A stretch of DNA of 64,000 bases from Euclidia mi (lineage: Eukaryota > Arthropoda > Insecta > Lepidoptera > Erebidae), in NCBI GenBank assembly GCA_944739405.2, contig OX123188.2:62453251-62517250 (forward strand), given 5' to 3'. The position numbers and the translations under genes were made by a program. The notes under the pieces were generated by a model that did no database searches, had not been told where the DNA came from, and saw only the letters and a list, made by a program, of their open reading frames with translations. Of this stretch, positions 54,346 to 63,060 are shown in pieces. Every line of letters starts with the position of its first letter. The stretch's first letter is position 1.

Positions 54346-54929
54346 AGAGATAGTTTAGATTTCGGTGGACGGTCTCTGCATCCTACTTTTTTATTACCTG
54401 TTTTATGGGTCATCTGCAATGATAATACTAGCTCACAACATGGCTGTTTCTTTTGTTTTTTTTAAAATACCTTAAAGTCGCAGCAGTAAGAAGAGTAGGT
54501 GTCAATAGGTGGCTTGCGGTTGACGCAACGATGCTCTCTTTCATAGAACGAAATGCAAACGTAACAACAATAACGTACAATACGTAAACTGCTACATATA
54601 CTTATAGACAAAGTCTAAAACTCAAAAATAAAAAGCATCTGTCTAAAAAAGGCACCTAGAGATTGCCATGCAATATCGGGTATTCAAACATAAAGTATGC
54701 AAGAACTATCGAGCTCAAACGTAGATTGAAAAGTATTTGTACATACATTGACAAGGCTGCGCTGCGCCCGAATTAATGAATGATCCCACTGTTTTGAGAA
54801 ATAGCGCCTTCTTCGACTTGGCGAGGATAATGCGCCCAAATACGTCTTATAGAGCCAATCTTGGCGATACAATCTCACGAAAAATATGGACACGACAGTA
54901 CGCCGCTTAAATATTTTTTAATAAATGTA
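54346..54929. other. Spacer
   Basis: No gene or repeat edge recognised. Confidence 0.5.
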
Positions 54930-55395
54930 CAGTCGCGGTCTGAAAGTGTTTACCACCTTAAGGCTTATAATTGCATGAACACATCAATGACACAAGGACG
55001 ACGATATTGTACTATAGTCCGTTCACAGTTATTTTACCTCTAGCTGTTAGATTGGCCAACCTGGGCGTTGTGTTGCTATATTTAGTATATAATACTCCCA
55101 TTTTAAATATACATTATTGCTAAAAATGTACTTATTTTTTTATTGCCTAAGCGATCGTATTAACTATTTGGAAGTAATGTTTGTAACTAAACCTCTTGAT
55201 ATTGGCTTGGCTATATGCATGTACATTTATTTTATTACGAAATAACTAATTTCCTATGAAGATAAGTAGTTATAATAAAAAGTTGTCTATTTAATATATA
55301 AAGGTAAACGCATCATAATTACGCCAATGTGAGGTTCTAATTATCAAATACAAAACCTGCAAATTTAATTTTCATATTTATTTTGAATAAGAATG

Positions 55396-55455
55396 ATGTG
55401 GGTGTAATATTACACCTCTGCCTACCCCGGCATGGAAACAGGCGTGAGTCTATAA
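55396..55455 (+). mobile_element. SINE 3' end fragment (family alpha)
   Basis: GTGGGTGTAATATTACACCT, CTGCCTACCCC and CAGGCGTGAGTCTATA match the 3' end of the SINE at 15464-15698. The head is missing. Confidence 0.75.
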
Positions 55456-55480
55456 GAATGATCCATGTGAACTGCCAATG

Positions 55481-55855
55481 TTATGATGATTCGTAACTGC
55501 TGTCATATTCTGTATCAGACTCAGAATTTAATTCTATTATGAACCTGTCCATTTCAGCATCCGTAGACCCATCTGTTTCACGAAGCTTGTCTTCAATGTG
55601 GCGCTCATGTTTGCATTGTTTTTGTCAGTCTTCTGCAGTGATAGATTGAAAAGCTTCTTCAGCTAAATTCACAATGTTGGTTGCCTCTTGTCCTAAATTT
55701 TTGCTTGTGACTCGCCTTTTAATGAGACTCCACATAAGTTCAATTGCGTTTAGCTCGCAGTGGTATGGCGGTAATCTAACCACTTTGCGGCCATGAGCTT
55801 CAAGCATTTGAATTTTTGAAGCATTTCCACTAATATTGGGTAAAATGTTATGCAC
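55481..55855 (-). pseudogene. DDE (IS630/Tc1-like) transposase C-terminus
   Basis: Minus strand: GNASKIQMLEAHGRKVVRLP then PYHCELNAIELMWSLIKRRV. This is the third-acidic-residue block of IS630/Tc1/mariner transposases, the Glu of NAIELMW being the catalytic candidate. It continues AEEAFQSITAED, then a TGA at 55627-55625 where relatives have Trp. It stays open to TAA at 55483-55481 with an acidic end (SESDTEYDSSYES). The N-terminal DNA-binding part and the first two Asp are absent. It lies in the nested element, whose TIRs it presumably once cut. Confidence 0.8.
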
Positions 55856-56259
55856 GGGTAACCCTATTTTACATTCCTGTCATCACAGAGTACAATTCCA
55901 ACATAAAGAAAATAAACACCGACATCTGTCAGAGGTAAAATAACTGTGAACGGGCTGTAGGCAACCAATCTATGATAACATGCGTTGCGTAGCAACTGGT
56001 GTCTATAACGATTCATTATTCCACATTTATAATATAGTTTCATTTAATTACAAGCGTGATATTTACACTGAAACTAAAATATTTGTAGTCTTCAAATAAT
56101 GTAATTTTAAACTTGCTATTGACGATTTTGGTATTTGTAATTAATAAGTTTATCAAATGACTTTTACATTGACAGATTATAATGAAAGGGATGGCAAAAA
56201 TACGACATCCTGAATATAAAACCTTTTTGAAAAAAATATAATATTTATATCGTCTAGCG

Positions 56260-56700
56260 TAAGACTGCCTCGTTGGTCTAGCGTATGCACTAGCATACGA
56301 CAGCTGATTATGAGGTTTCGGGTTCGATTCGCGGGCCGGGCTCAGAAAATGTTGCTAATGTTTTCTGTTAAGAATTTCTTAGTGACAAATTATTAGGAAT
56401 TTCTGTCAAGAAATTCTTAATAATTAGCCCGAAGTTGGCGGTATTTCACTCCCGTGCATCAGAAAGCACGTTAAGCAGTCCCGGCTGTCATGATCTATGG
56501 CAGTCATTAGTGGGAAGTCAGTGCCCTCCAATATACCCACTGACTACTGGTCTAACCTTAGAATGATGTAAGATGGCAGTCGCTCCGTGTAAAAACTGAT
56601 ATTCAGTCAAATCTCGGTAGACTAGTAATAGCAGGTCCCTGGGCTCCGAAGCGCAAGCTTGGGATGCAACTAAAAAAATGCTAGGGTGATGATGATAATG
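56260..56700 (+). mobile_element. SINE with 13-bp TSD; alpha-type head, delta-type tail
   Basis: Flanked by ATATCGTCTAGCG at 56247-56259 and 56701-56713. Head GACTGCCTCGTTGGTCTAGC with box B GGGTTCGATTCGC (56320-56332). The distal half (GAAAGCACGTTAAGCAGTCC, CTGATATTCAGTCAAATCTC, GGTAGACTAGTAATAG, tail GATGATGATAATG) parallels the tail of the minus-strand SINE at 34989-35365. Confidence 0.85.
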
Positions 56701-57077
56701 ATATCGTCTAGCGAAAATCAGGGCGCGGTCAGACTGTGAGCTATAATGATAGTGGATGCTATGCTAGTCACGTTAAAGAGCATGCTGATCACGTAAGTGA
56801 GTTTTTGTCTAGATAGTACCATTTTATTACAATAAGTAAGTGTCTTTATAATAATATTAAAATAAAGAACTTTTACAGCACAATAAATGCAATTCTGTCA
56901 TTATGTCAGATTATTTCATCGACCTAAAAATATTCATACTTTTTTTGTTGGAATCGATGACTTACCAATGATTGAAAAGTAATAAGTACTCAGATATAGC
57001 ATTTTAGACCTTGCTGAACCCAGCGTGACAAAGAATGTAATTTGAAAAGTGGTAAACATTTTTAGACCGCGACCGTA

Positions 57078-57727
57078 CACACGGCTTCACGATAAGTTAG
57101 ACATTTTGACTTTTCAATCTTTTTATTTCGTAGTAAGTGTTGAAATCGTATAGCAACTGTATGGCTTGACTGTTCGCTGTGAGTACGCATATGTAAAATA
57201 TGAGGTAAGAAGTACATAGGTATAACATACAACACAATCAATTAGTCGACTTTGTAGAATATAGGATTATTTAGAGGTTTATAGAAATTATCATCATATA
57301 AAAAAAATAAAGAGAAATATAAACAAATACGAACAATAAATAAAACTAACGGTAAAACGTGTATGCGTACAAACACAAAGTTGTATAAGGCTGAGTTTTT
57401 TAAATTTAGTAGCCCAGAGACAACTAGATTTACAATATTTTATACTCATTGCATATATTTCTTGGGGATCTCCTTCAGTAGGTATTGTTTATTTATACAA
57501 ATCGCAAATGTTTAAAACTGATTATCTATCATGATGCTACTCAGAGCCAAGTAAAATATAATATCGTCTTCACTTTATTTGTTTTTCCTATTTCCTAAGA
57601 TAATTCACACATGGTCATGTAATTCCAAACTAAGCAGATCTTGTATTATACCACCAGATGACAGATGAACATACTTATATATTGTAAAATAATGGTTAAA
57701 TGCTCATATCATAAAGATTACAACATT
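57078..57727. other. AT-rich spacer
   Basis: No gene or repeat recognised. Confidence 0.5.
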
Positions 57728-57985
57728 TGACGACCGGTAGGCGCAGCGGGAGTGTAAGCGACTGCTACGCCGAAGGTCGCGGGTTCGATTCCCGCTCAAG
57801 TCAAACATTTGTGTGCATGAACATGGATGTTTGTCTTAGTCTGGGTGTTTCTATGTATAATATGTATGTATTTACAAAAAAAAGTATTTATGTATGTTTA
57901 TACAATGTCCAGTACCCGTAGAACAAGCTCTGCTTAGTTTGGGACTAGATGGTGTTGTGTGTATGTGGTAGAATATTAACATTAT
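57728..57985 (+). mobile_element. tRNA-headed SINE (family beta), plus copy
   Basis: CGACCGGTAGGCGCAGCGGG (box A), AAGGTCGCGGGTTCGATTCC (box B GGTTCGATTCC at 57782-57792), then the body GTGTGCATGAACATGGATGT and GTCTTAGTCTGGGTGTTTCT. It ends near TGTGTATGTGGTAGAA. Acceptor arms do not pair as in a tRNA. A copy in the opposite orientation follows at 58080-58347. Confidence 0.75.
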
Positions 57986-58079
57986 TTGTTGCTCTTTCAC
58001 GGGTTATATTCTAATTTGTTAGAACAATACCCGGCCCTTTCTATCTTATATATAAAATCTTTATAAATTGTAGCCTGTG

Positions 58080-58347
58080 TGTTATTCTGATGTATAAACT
58101 ATATTATTGTAAAGTTTCATCCAAATCCGTTCAGTAGTTTTTGCGTGAAACAGTAACAAACATCCTTCCATCCATACATCTTCACAAACTTTCACATTTA
58201 TAATATTAGTGGGATTAAACGTAGAAACACCCAGACTAAGACAAACATCCATGTTCATGCACACAAGTGTTTGTTTTGAGCAGGGATCGAACCTATGACC
58301 TTCAGTATCGCGGTCGTTTACACTCCCGCTACGCCACTGGGTCGTAC
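58080..58347 (-). mobile_element. SINE family beta, minus copy, with common lepidopteran 3' repeat
   Basis: Minus strand starts GTACGACCCAGTGGCGTAGC, has box B GGTTCGATCCC (about 58284-58294) and the same GTGTGCATGAACATGGATGT body. It then runs into TAATATTATAAATGTGAAAG and CACGCAAAAACTACTGAACG, a phrase widespread in moth and butterfly genomes. The plus copy at 57728 has a different 3' half. Confidence 0.7.
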
Positions 58348-58383
58348 CAGGTAACAGGGCAAACAATTTGAGACTTAGCGACC

Positions 58384-58490
58384 GTTCACATTGCGCCGGA
58401 CCGGCTAATTAGCCGGAAGCCGGCGCCCGGAGCGAGTGTTCACACTACGCCGCGGCCGGCTAATTAGCCGGAGGACGGCCGGCTCCCTAG
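58384..58490. repeat. Duplicated GC-rich unit with CCGGCTAATTAGCCGG palindromes
   Basis: The 16-bp perfect palindrome CCGGCTAATTAGCCGG occurs at 58401-58416 and 58456-58471. Each copy is preceded by GTTCACA.T.CGCCG; the GTTCACA words are 54 bp apart, so this is a diverged tandem duplication. GC content is far above the flanks. Confidence 0.8.
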
Positions 58491-59218
58491 ATTATATATA
58501 CTTTATAGATGGAAGTATTGCATCGCAAGATCATCACTCAAAGAATCTGACATTGGTGACCATGGCCACCCATTATCCGTCAAAATGAAATGAACTTCAT
58601 GTGAAACTTAGAAATTTCATTCATAGACATTTTGACTTATTCGTATAAAGATTGTATTGATATTCGTGGTGACGTTGAAATTTTATCGATACTTTTATTT
58701 AAAATAGTATTTTAGGAAAGAGTAACAAATAGGCTCAAAGGCTTTCGCGTTCATAACAGTTTATATATAAAACCATTTTCAGCAGACAACTACTAAGCCA
58801 TACATTTTTATTTGCGATGCTTTCCTAGATCTTAGCAAGCGATACTTACCTAATAAATGCACATAATCTTCCAAAACTCAGAGACGTGATATTGAATTTC
58901 AATTTTATTGCCAGCTAAACGCGGTGCCTGGTGGCAACTAGACATTGAAGTTATTGAACTTCAATGTCCGTTTGACAATCAGCTAAAAACACAATTTGTT
59001 CCTGACGTGGTTACATAAAATAATAATATGCAGGTCTCAATTTCAACAGGTTTAATAAATCAAATTACACAAGTGTCTGTTCCTAAGTTCAAATTTGAAA
59101 CATAAATTGATCGATATTTATGTTTCATCGATATTTACTTTACTTAATCTGATGATTTATCAACATTGTAAAGAAATTACTTTTGAGTAAACCAAATCTG
59201 AGGATTTATTTTAAACGA
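58491..59218. other. AT-rich spacer
   Basis: Contains a short inverted pair TTGAACTTCAATGTC/GACATTGAAG around 58943-58970. No gene. Confidence 0.45.
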
Positions 59219-59231
59219 TATCTCGATATTC

Positions 59232-59632
59232 GCAGCCGTGTGGTTGACGGCATAGAATACAAGTGTCACCACCCCCTATCTTCCTATTTCCCGTGGGTGT
59301 CGTAAGAGGCGACTAAGGGATAACACGATGCAAATACCATCTTTGCGTAGAGACGGAAAACTCGACATCAAACCCTATACGACTGCCTCGTTGGTCTCGC
59401 GGCATAAATGAGCGCGTGGGATCGGGAGGTCCTGGGTTCGATTCCTGGGTCGGGCAGTGTTATTGGGTTTTTCTGTCACGAAATTCTCAGTAGCAGCACG
59501 GAGTCTGGAAATGTGCCCGGTACGGCAATAGGCTCGCCCCTTATTACGTGGGACTTAAGTATATCTGGCGAAAAGTAGGTGTAGAAATACACCTCTGCCT
59601 ACCCCTTCGGGGATAAAAGGCGTGACGATATG
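59232..59632 (+). mobile_element. Chimeric SINE with 13-bp TSD
   Basis: Exact TATCTCGATATTC copies at 59219-59231 and 59633-59645. The first ~150 bp (GCAGCCGTGTGGTTGACGGC ... GTCGTAAGAGGCGACTAAGG ... CTCGACATCAAACCC) is of the same kind as the minus-strand repeat at 60208-60470. The rest is an alpha SINE: head GACTGCCTCGTTGGTCTCGC, box B GGGTTCGATTCCTGG, end TGCCTACCCCTTCGGGG. Both parts lie inside one TSD, so they moved as one RNA. Confidence 0.75.
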
Positions 59633-59645
59633 TATCTCGATATTC

Positions 59646-60207
59646 ATTATGAGTAAGCCCATCATTAATCAAATTAAAATTGGTGACAACCCACAAAAAT
59701 GCGAAACCTCATTTATAGACGTATCTTACACTAGAAAAAAATCAAAAGTGAAGTAAATATATTGGATAAGACTGTTATTGTAATGCTGTCTCTATAGTAT
59801 ATTCCTTACTCTAAGGCCGACTCCGATCTGTGTTACCAACTTAGTAGAATTTGCCCTGAAACTGGTGGTTTCAGCATTTGCCTGAAATTCAATACAAAGT
59901 TCGTTTTAAAATAACAATTACACATTGTTAAATCTTTTATTATTATATTAATTGATGTGTTGCTTTAACATTCCATTATAATTGTTTCGTTATTTATTAC
60001 TCAACAGAATAATTTATTTATTTGTATAACAATTGTTTTCCGAAGTAAAATAAGTACTTATTTAAATGGAAATTTCAGTGGGTAGGTATACGTATAGGAA
60101 ATGTATTTGTTAGTGGTTTTTGTTACTTTCTTTTTCTTGTAGTTTGTCAAAACCAGGTTTCAGAATTCCACATATTTCTCGCCACGCTGCTAATTTTAAG
60201 GATTTCA
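59646..60207. other. AT-rich spacer
   Basis: No gene or repeat recognised. Confidence 0.5.
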
Positions 60208-60470
60208 TCATCATCATCACCATCATCAGCCTTTAACAGTCCTCTGCTGGACTATGCCTCTCCTTTGAAAGGAGGAATTGGCCTACTATACCACGCTGGC
60301 CAAACGGGTTGTTATAGGGTTTGTATCAAGTTTTCCTTCTCTTACATTGCTGTTATCTGCATAATTTGCTCTCTCTGTCGGCTCTTACGACACTGATGGG
60401 ATGATAGAGGGTGGTGACATTCCGTATTCTTAATCCGTCACCACACGGATTTATTCTTATAAATTTCGGA
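60208..60470 (-). mobile_element. Dispersed SINE-like repeat with GAT tail
   Basis: Minus strand: ATCCGTGTGGTGACGGATTA, TGTCACCACCCTCTATCATC, GTGTCGTAAGAGCCGACAGA, GGAAAACTTGATACAAACCC, GGCCAGCGTGGTATAGTAGG, CAGCAGAGGACTGTTAAAGG, then a GATGATGATG tail. Its first half parallels the 5' part of the chimeric SINE at 59232. GGATTT on both sides may be a short TSD. Confidence 0.6.
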
Positions 60471-60485
60471 CGTTTTGTCCCACAG

Positions 60486-60600
60486 GACAGCTTTATTTTC
60501 TACAAGCGATATCAATAAGCTGGAATCAACCTCCATCGTGCACGAGCGCTACAGCAAGAATGGTGCTTGCTGGGTGATCCGCGGGGTGGTGGCGGCCAAG
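60486..60600 (+). CDS. Candidate host-gene exon, unrecognised
   Basis: A 115-bp GC-rich stretch with even codon use, unlike the AT-rich flanks, in a frame reading TALFSTSDINKLESTSIVHE, then RYSKNGACWVIRGVVAAK. It is preceded by TTTTGTCCCACAG (acceptor AG at 60484-60485) and followed by GTTCAC (donor GT at 60601, weak consensus). The length gives phase 1 in, phase 0 out. It could be an internal exon of a gene whose other exons lie outside, or a degraded piece of an element. The protein family is not recognised. Confidence 0.4.
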
Positions 60601-60687
60601 GTTCACATTGGTGTTGTCTTGTCACAATGTAGCCAGCCCTACAGTTTTAGACATAAATGCTGTTGGACTAAATATTTTTGTCTCTAG

Positions 60688-61269
60688 ACGTAGTTTTCAG
60701 TTTAAAATACCAAATCTATAGTTTTCTTAATCTCAATGAAAGATAATAATTAGGAAGTAATAATTCAATCTCACATCACACATTTTGCATTCAACGAAAT
60801 CATCGACAGTAAATGTGTATCCGTACATTATTTTTATAGGTATTATGGGATAGTACATAATTATGTATTATGATACTTGGTCCACGATAGCATATATTTA
60901 TGATAAAATTGACGAAACTTTTAGATTCCGATTTTATTAAATTTTATTTGGACTCAATATAAGTGAACATGAAAGTTTATATTCATAGCGTGTATACAGA
61001 ATATTTTTGTAAGTAGAAATAACGGTTTTAATGGAAATTTCAGAAGTTGTCATGTGCCTAGGGAAATTTTATTTGTGGTTTCTGGTGGAGAGCTTAGTTT
61101 AGCTGTTGGTAACACTATGTCACCGGCCCTAGGCATGGGTCTCATTACGTTGTCATAACTATCTATATTTCATAACTATCTATATAGTCAAGTCAAGTAA
61201 CTATCTACATAGTTCGATCGTGTAATTTGAAGAACTATGTACTCGTAGATGTGTCTAATGCATAACTAG
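60688..61269. other. AT-rich spacer
   Basis: 61150-61260 holds repeated ATAACTATCTATAT/CTATCTACATAG words; TATAACTATCTATACG recurs at 62149-62164 beyond the A-rich tract. No gene. Confidence 0.45.
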
Positions 61270-62000
61270 GATTATAACGGCAAGTGGTTTGGTAAGGCCC
61301 GTTTTAAAAACCGTTAATAATGCTTAGATTATTATCGAGACCTATAATGAAATGTATTGAGATAGCAAAAACTACGCTAAAATAGCAAAAAGTTAATCAA
61401 TATAAAAGAAATAGTGAAAAAAAATAACCAAATAACAAATGTGGCAAAATTAAAGAAATTTAAATATAATTAAAATATAAAGTAAAATTTGAAAAAAAAA
61501 CTAATAGTATCACCAAGAGTTGTATCTTTTTTAAAAAGTTCACAAACATTAAAATTAAACAACTAAAGCGTAACAAGACAACAAAAATACGGCAAAATGA
61601 GAACTAGTTCAGGAAATAAAAAATACATCAAAAGGAAATTTAAAAAAGACATCTTCAAAAAGTATAAAAATATATCGAAATGAAATTTATATATATAGTA
61701 AAATTAAACAAAAATGTGCTAAAAATAACTAAAAGCTAAATATAATAAAATTGAGCACAAAAGTAAAAAAGAAATAGAAAACGTAATAACGTTACGTGCA
61801 GATAAAAAATATACGATGTAACATAAAAAGTGTTAAAAATGACATAAATTCAAAACGTGTATAAAAGTGTTAAAAATATATCAAATCATAAAATTATTTA
61901 TCAAAGAGTTAAGGAAACTCAACAATAAATATATCAAAAAAAAGCTTACAATAAAAAGTAATAAATTAACCTTAGAATGTTACAAAATGTTAAAATGATA
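61270..62000. repeat. Adenine-rich, strand-asymmetric tract
   Basis: About 700 bp in which A greatly exceeds T and C is rare on the plus strand, with degenerate recurring words (AAAATAGCAAAA, AAAGTGTTAAAAAT twice at about 61828 and 61866, AAATATATCAAA). No ORF. It is flanked on both sides by ATAACTATCTATA words, which suggests the interior of an unknown element. Confidence 0.5.
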
Positions 62001-62451
62001 ACCGGTCAACCATTCTGCTGTCAAGAAACGCTACGTTAAAATATACCTACATAGGTCATGTCTGCTCGCGATAGCGGCGACCGCGCGCGGCGTTATGCAT
62101 GACGGTGGTTATGCTCGTTATGAAATTTAGATAGCCAAACAATTGACGTATAACTATCTATACGTAATATAGCATCGTTGCCATAACGATCGGTATATTA
62201 TAACATAACGCATACTCTTAGCTCAGCTCTTCGCGTCCGTCTTAATGCCCGGTCAATTGATCGGATCCGGCTTGTTCTGCCACTGGCTCGTTATTCACCT
62301 GTCACCTCCTGTATATCTCCTGTAACGCCTCGTTCCAGGAGCAGCTTCAACCTGGCGCTGTTTTCAATATTATGGTAGCGGCAGGCGCGCAGATAATCCG
62401 GCGCCGTAGCCTTTTTAAATTGACGCTATGAAATATTTATACGAAAAATGA
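62001..62451. other. Spacer
   Basis: Contains a GC-rich patch (62065-62100, GCGATAGCGGCGACCGCGCG). No gene. Confidence 0.45.
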
Positions 62452-62745
62452 AGCAGCGATAGCCAGACGCAGAGGGTCTCGGGGGTTCGAATCCACGGCG
62501 CGCACCAATGACTTTTCTAAGTTATTTGCGTATTAAATTGTTAATTATCGGTTGCTAAACGGTGAAGGAAAACATCGTGAGGAAGCCTGCATGTCTGAGA
62601 GTTCTCCATAATGTCCTAAAGATGTGAAGTCCGCCAACGCGCACTTGGCTAGCGTGGTGGACTATGGCCTTACCCTTCTCATAGTGAGAAGAGGCTCGTG
62701 TCCAGCAGTGGGAAAGTTTATATACATGGCTGATAATGAAATGAA
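62452..62745 (+). mobile_element. tRNA-headed SINE (family delta), plus copy
   Basis: GCAGCGATAGCCAGACGCAG, box B GGGTTCGAATCC (62490-62501), GGCGCGCACCAATGACTTTT and TTAAATTGTTAATTATCGGT match the head and proximal body of 34989-35365. The distal half differs: GGAAAACATCGTGAGGAAGC, CTAGCGTGGTGGACTATGGC, GTGTCCAGCAGTGGGA, a LINE-like 3' end. Confidence 0.75.
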
Positions 62746-63060
62746 TTTATAGTCTTTATATGACAAGTAAATCGCCGAGTGGGAGCCGCGGCGTTGTCGT
62801 GCTTTCACATTGTACCATAACCTGTCCACCGTAAATTCAACTGTAATGCCGTGTGGAAAAGTTCACACAAACATAACATGATACATGCATTCATCAACTA
62901 TAATAACTGTTATAAATATTAGCCAGCGCTGCTCCGAACATAGAGTTTTATTGCAATGCTTGTGTTATTTTTAGTTTATAATCGCCACTGACTGACTGAC
63001 TGACTGTACCGAATTTATCATCAAAGACGCGTTAGTAACTGCGTTTCAATAAAATTTAAT
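62746..63060. other. Spacer
   Basis: A GACT microsatellite lies at 62989-63005. No gene. Confidence 0.5.

Larger units (their letters stand above)
55015..55957 (-). mobile_element. Nested Tc1/mariner-type element with DDE remnant
   Basis: Ends TAGTCCGTTCACAGTTATTT... and (reverse complement) CAGCCCGTTCACAGTTATTT... agree at 25 of 27 bases and are flanked by TA (55013-55014, 55958-55959). The interior carries the C-terminal part of a transposase on the minus strand plus a SINE 3' fragment (55396-55455). Internal deletion has removed most of the transposase. Confidence 0.75.
54930..57075. mobile_element. Tc1/mariner-type element hosting two later insertions
   Basis: Inverted ends: left CAGTCGCGGTCTGAAAGTGT..., right (reverse complement) CGGTCGCGGTCTAAAAATGT..., matching at 26 of 30, with TA on both flanks (54928-54929, 57076-57077). 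Removing the inner element (55015-55957) and the SINE (56260-56700) leaves roughly 0.75 kb with no coding capacity, so the host is itself a non-autonomous copy. Confidence 0.7.

Noticed and set aside
57728..57802. tRNA gene candidate with good box A and box B
   Set aside because: The acceptor stem does not pair, the sequence continues into a repeated body, and an inverted copy lies close by at 58080-58347. It is a SINE head.
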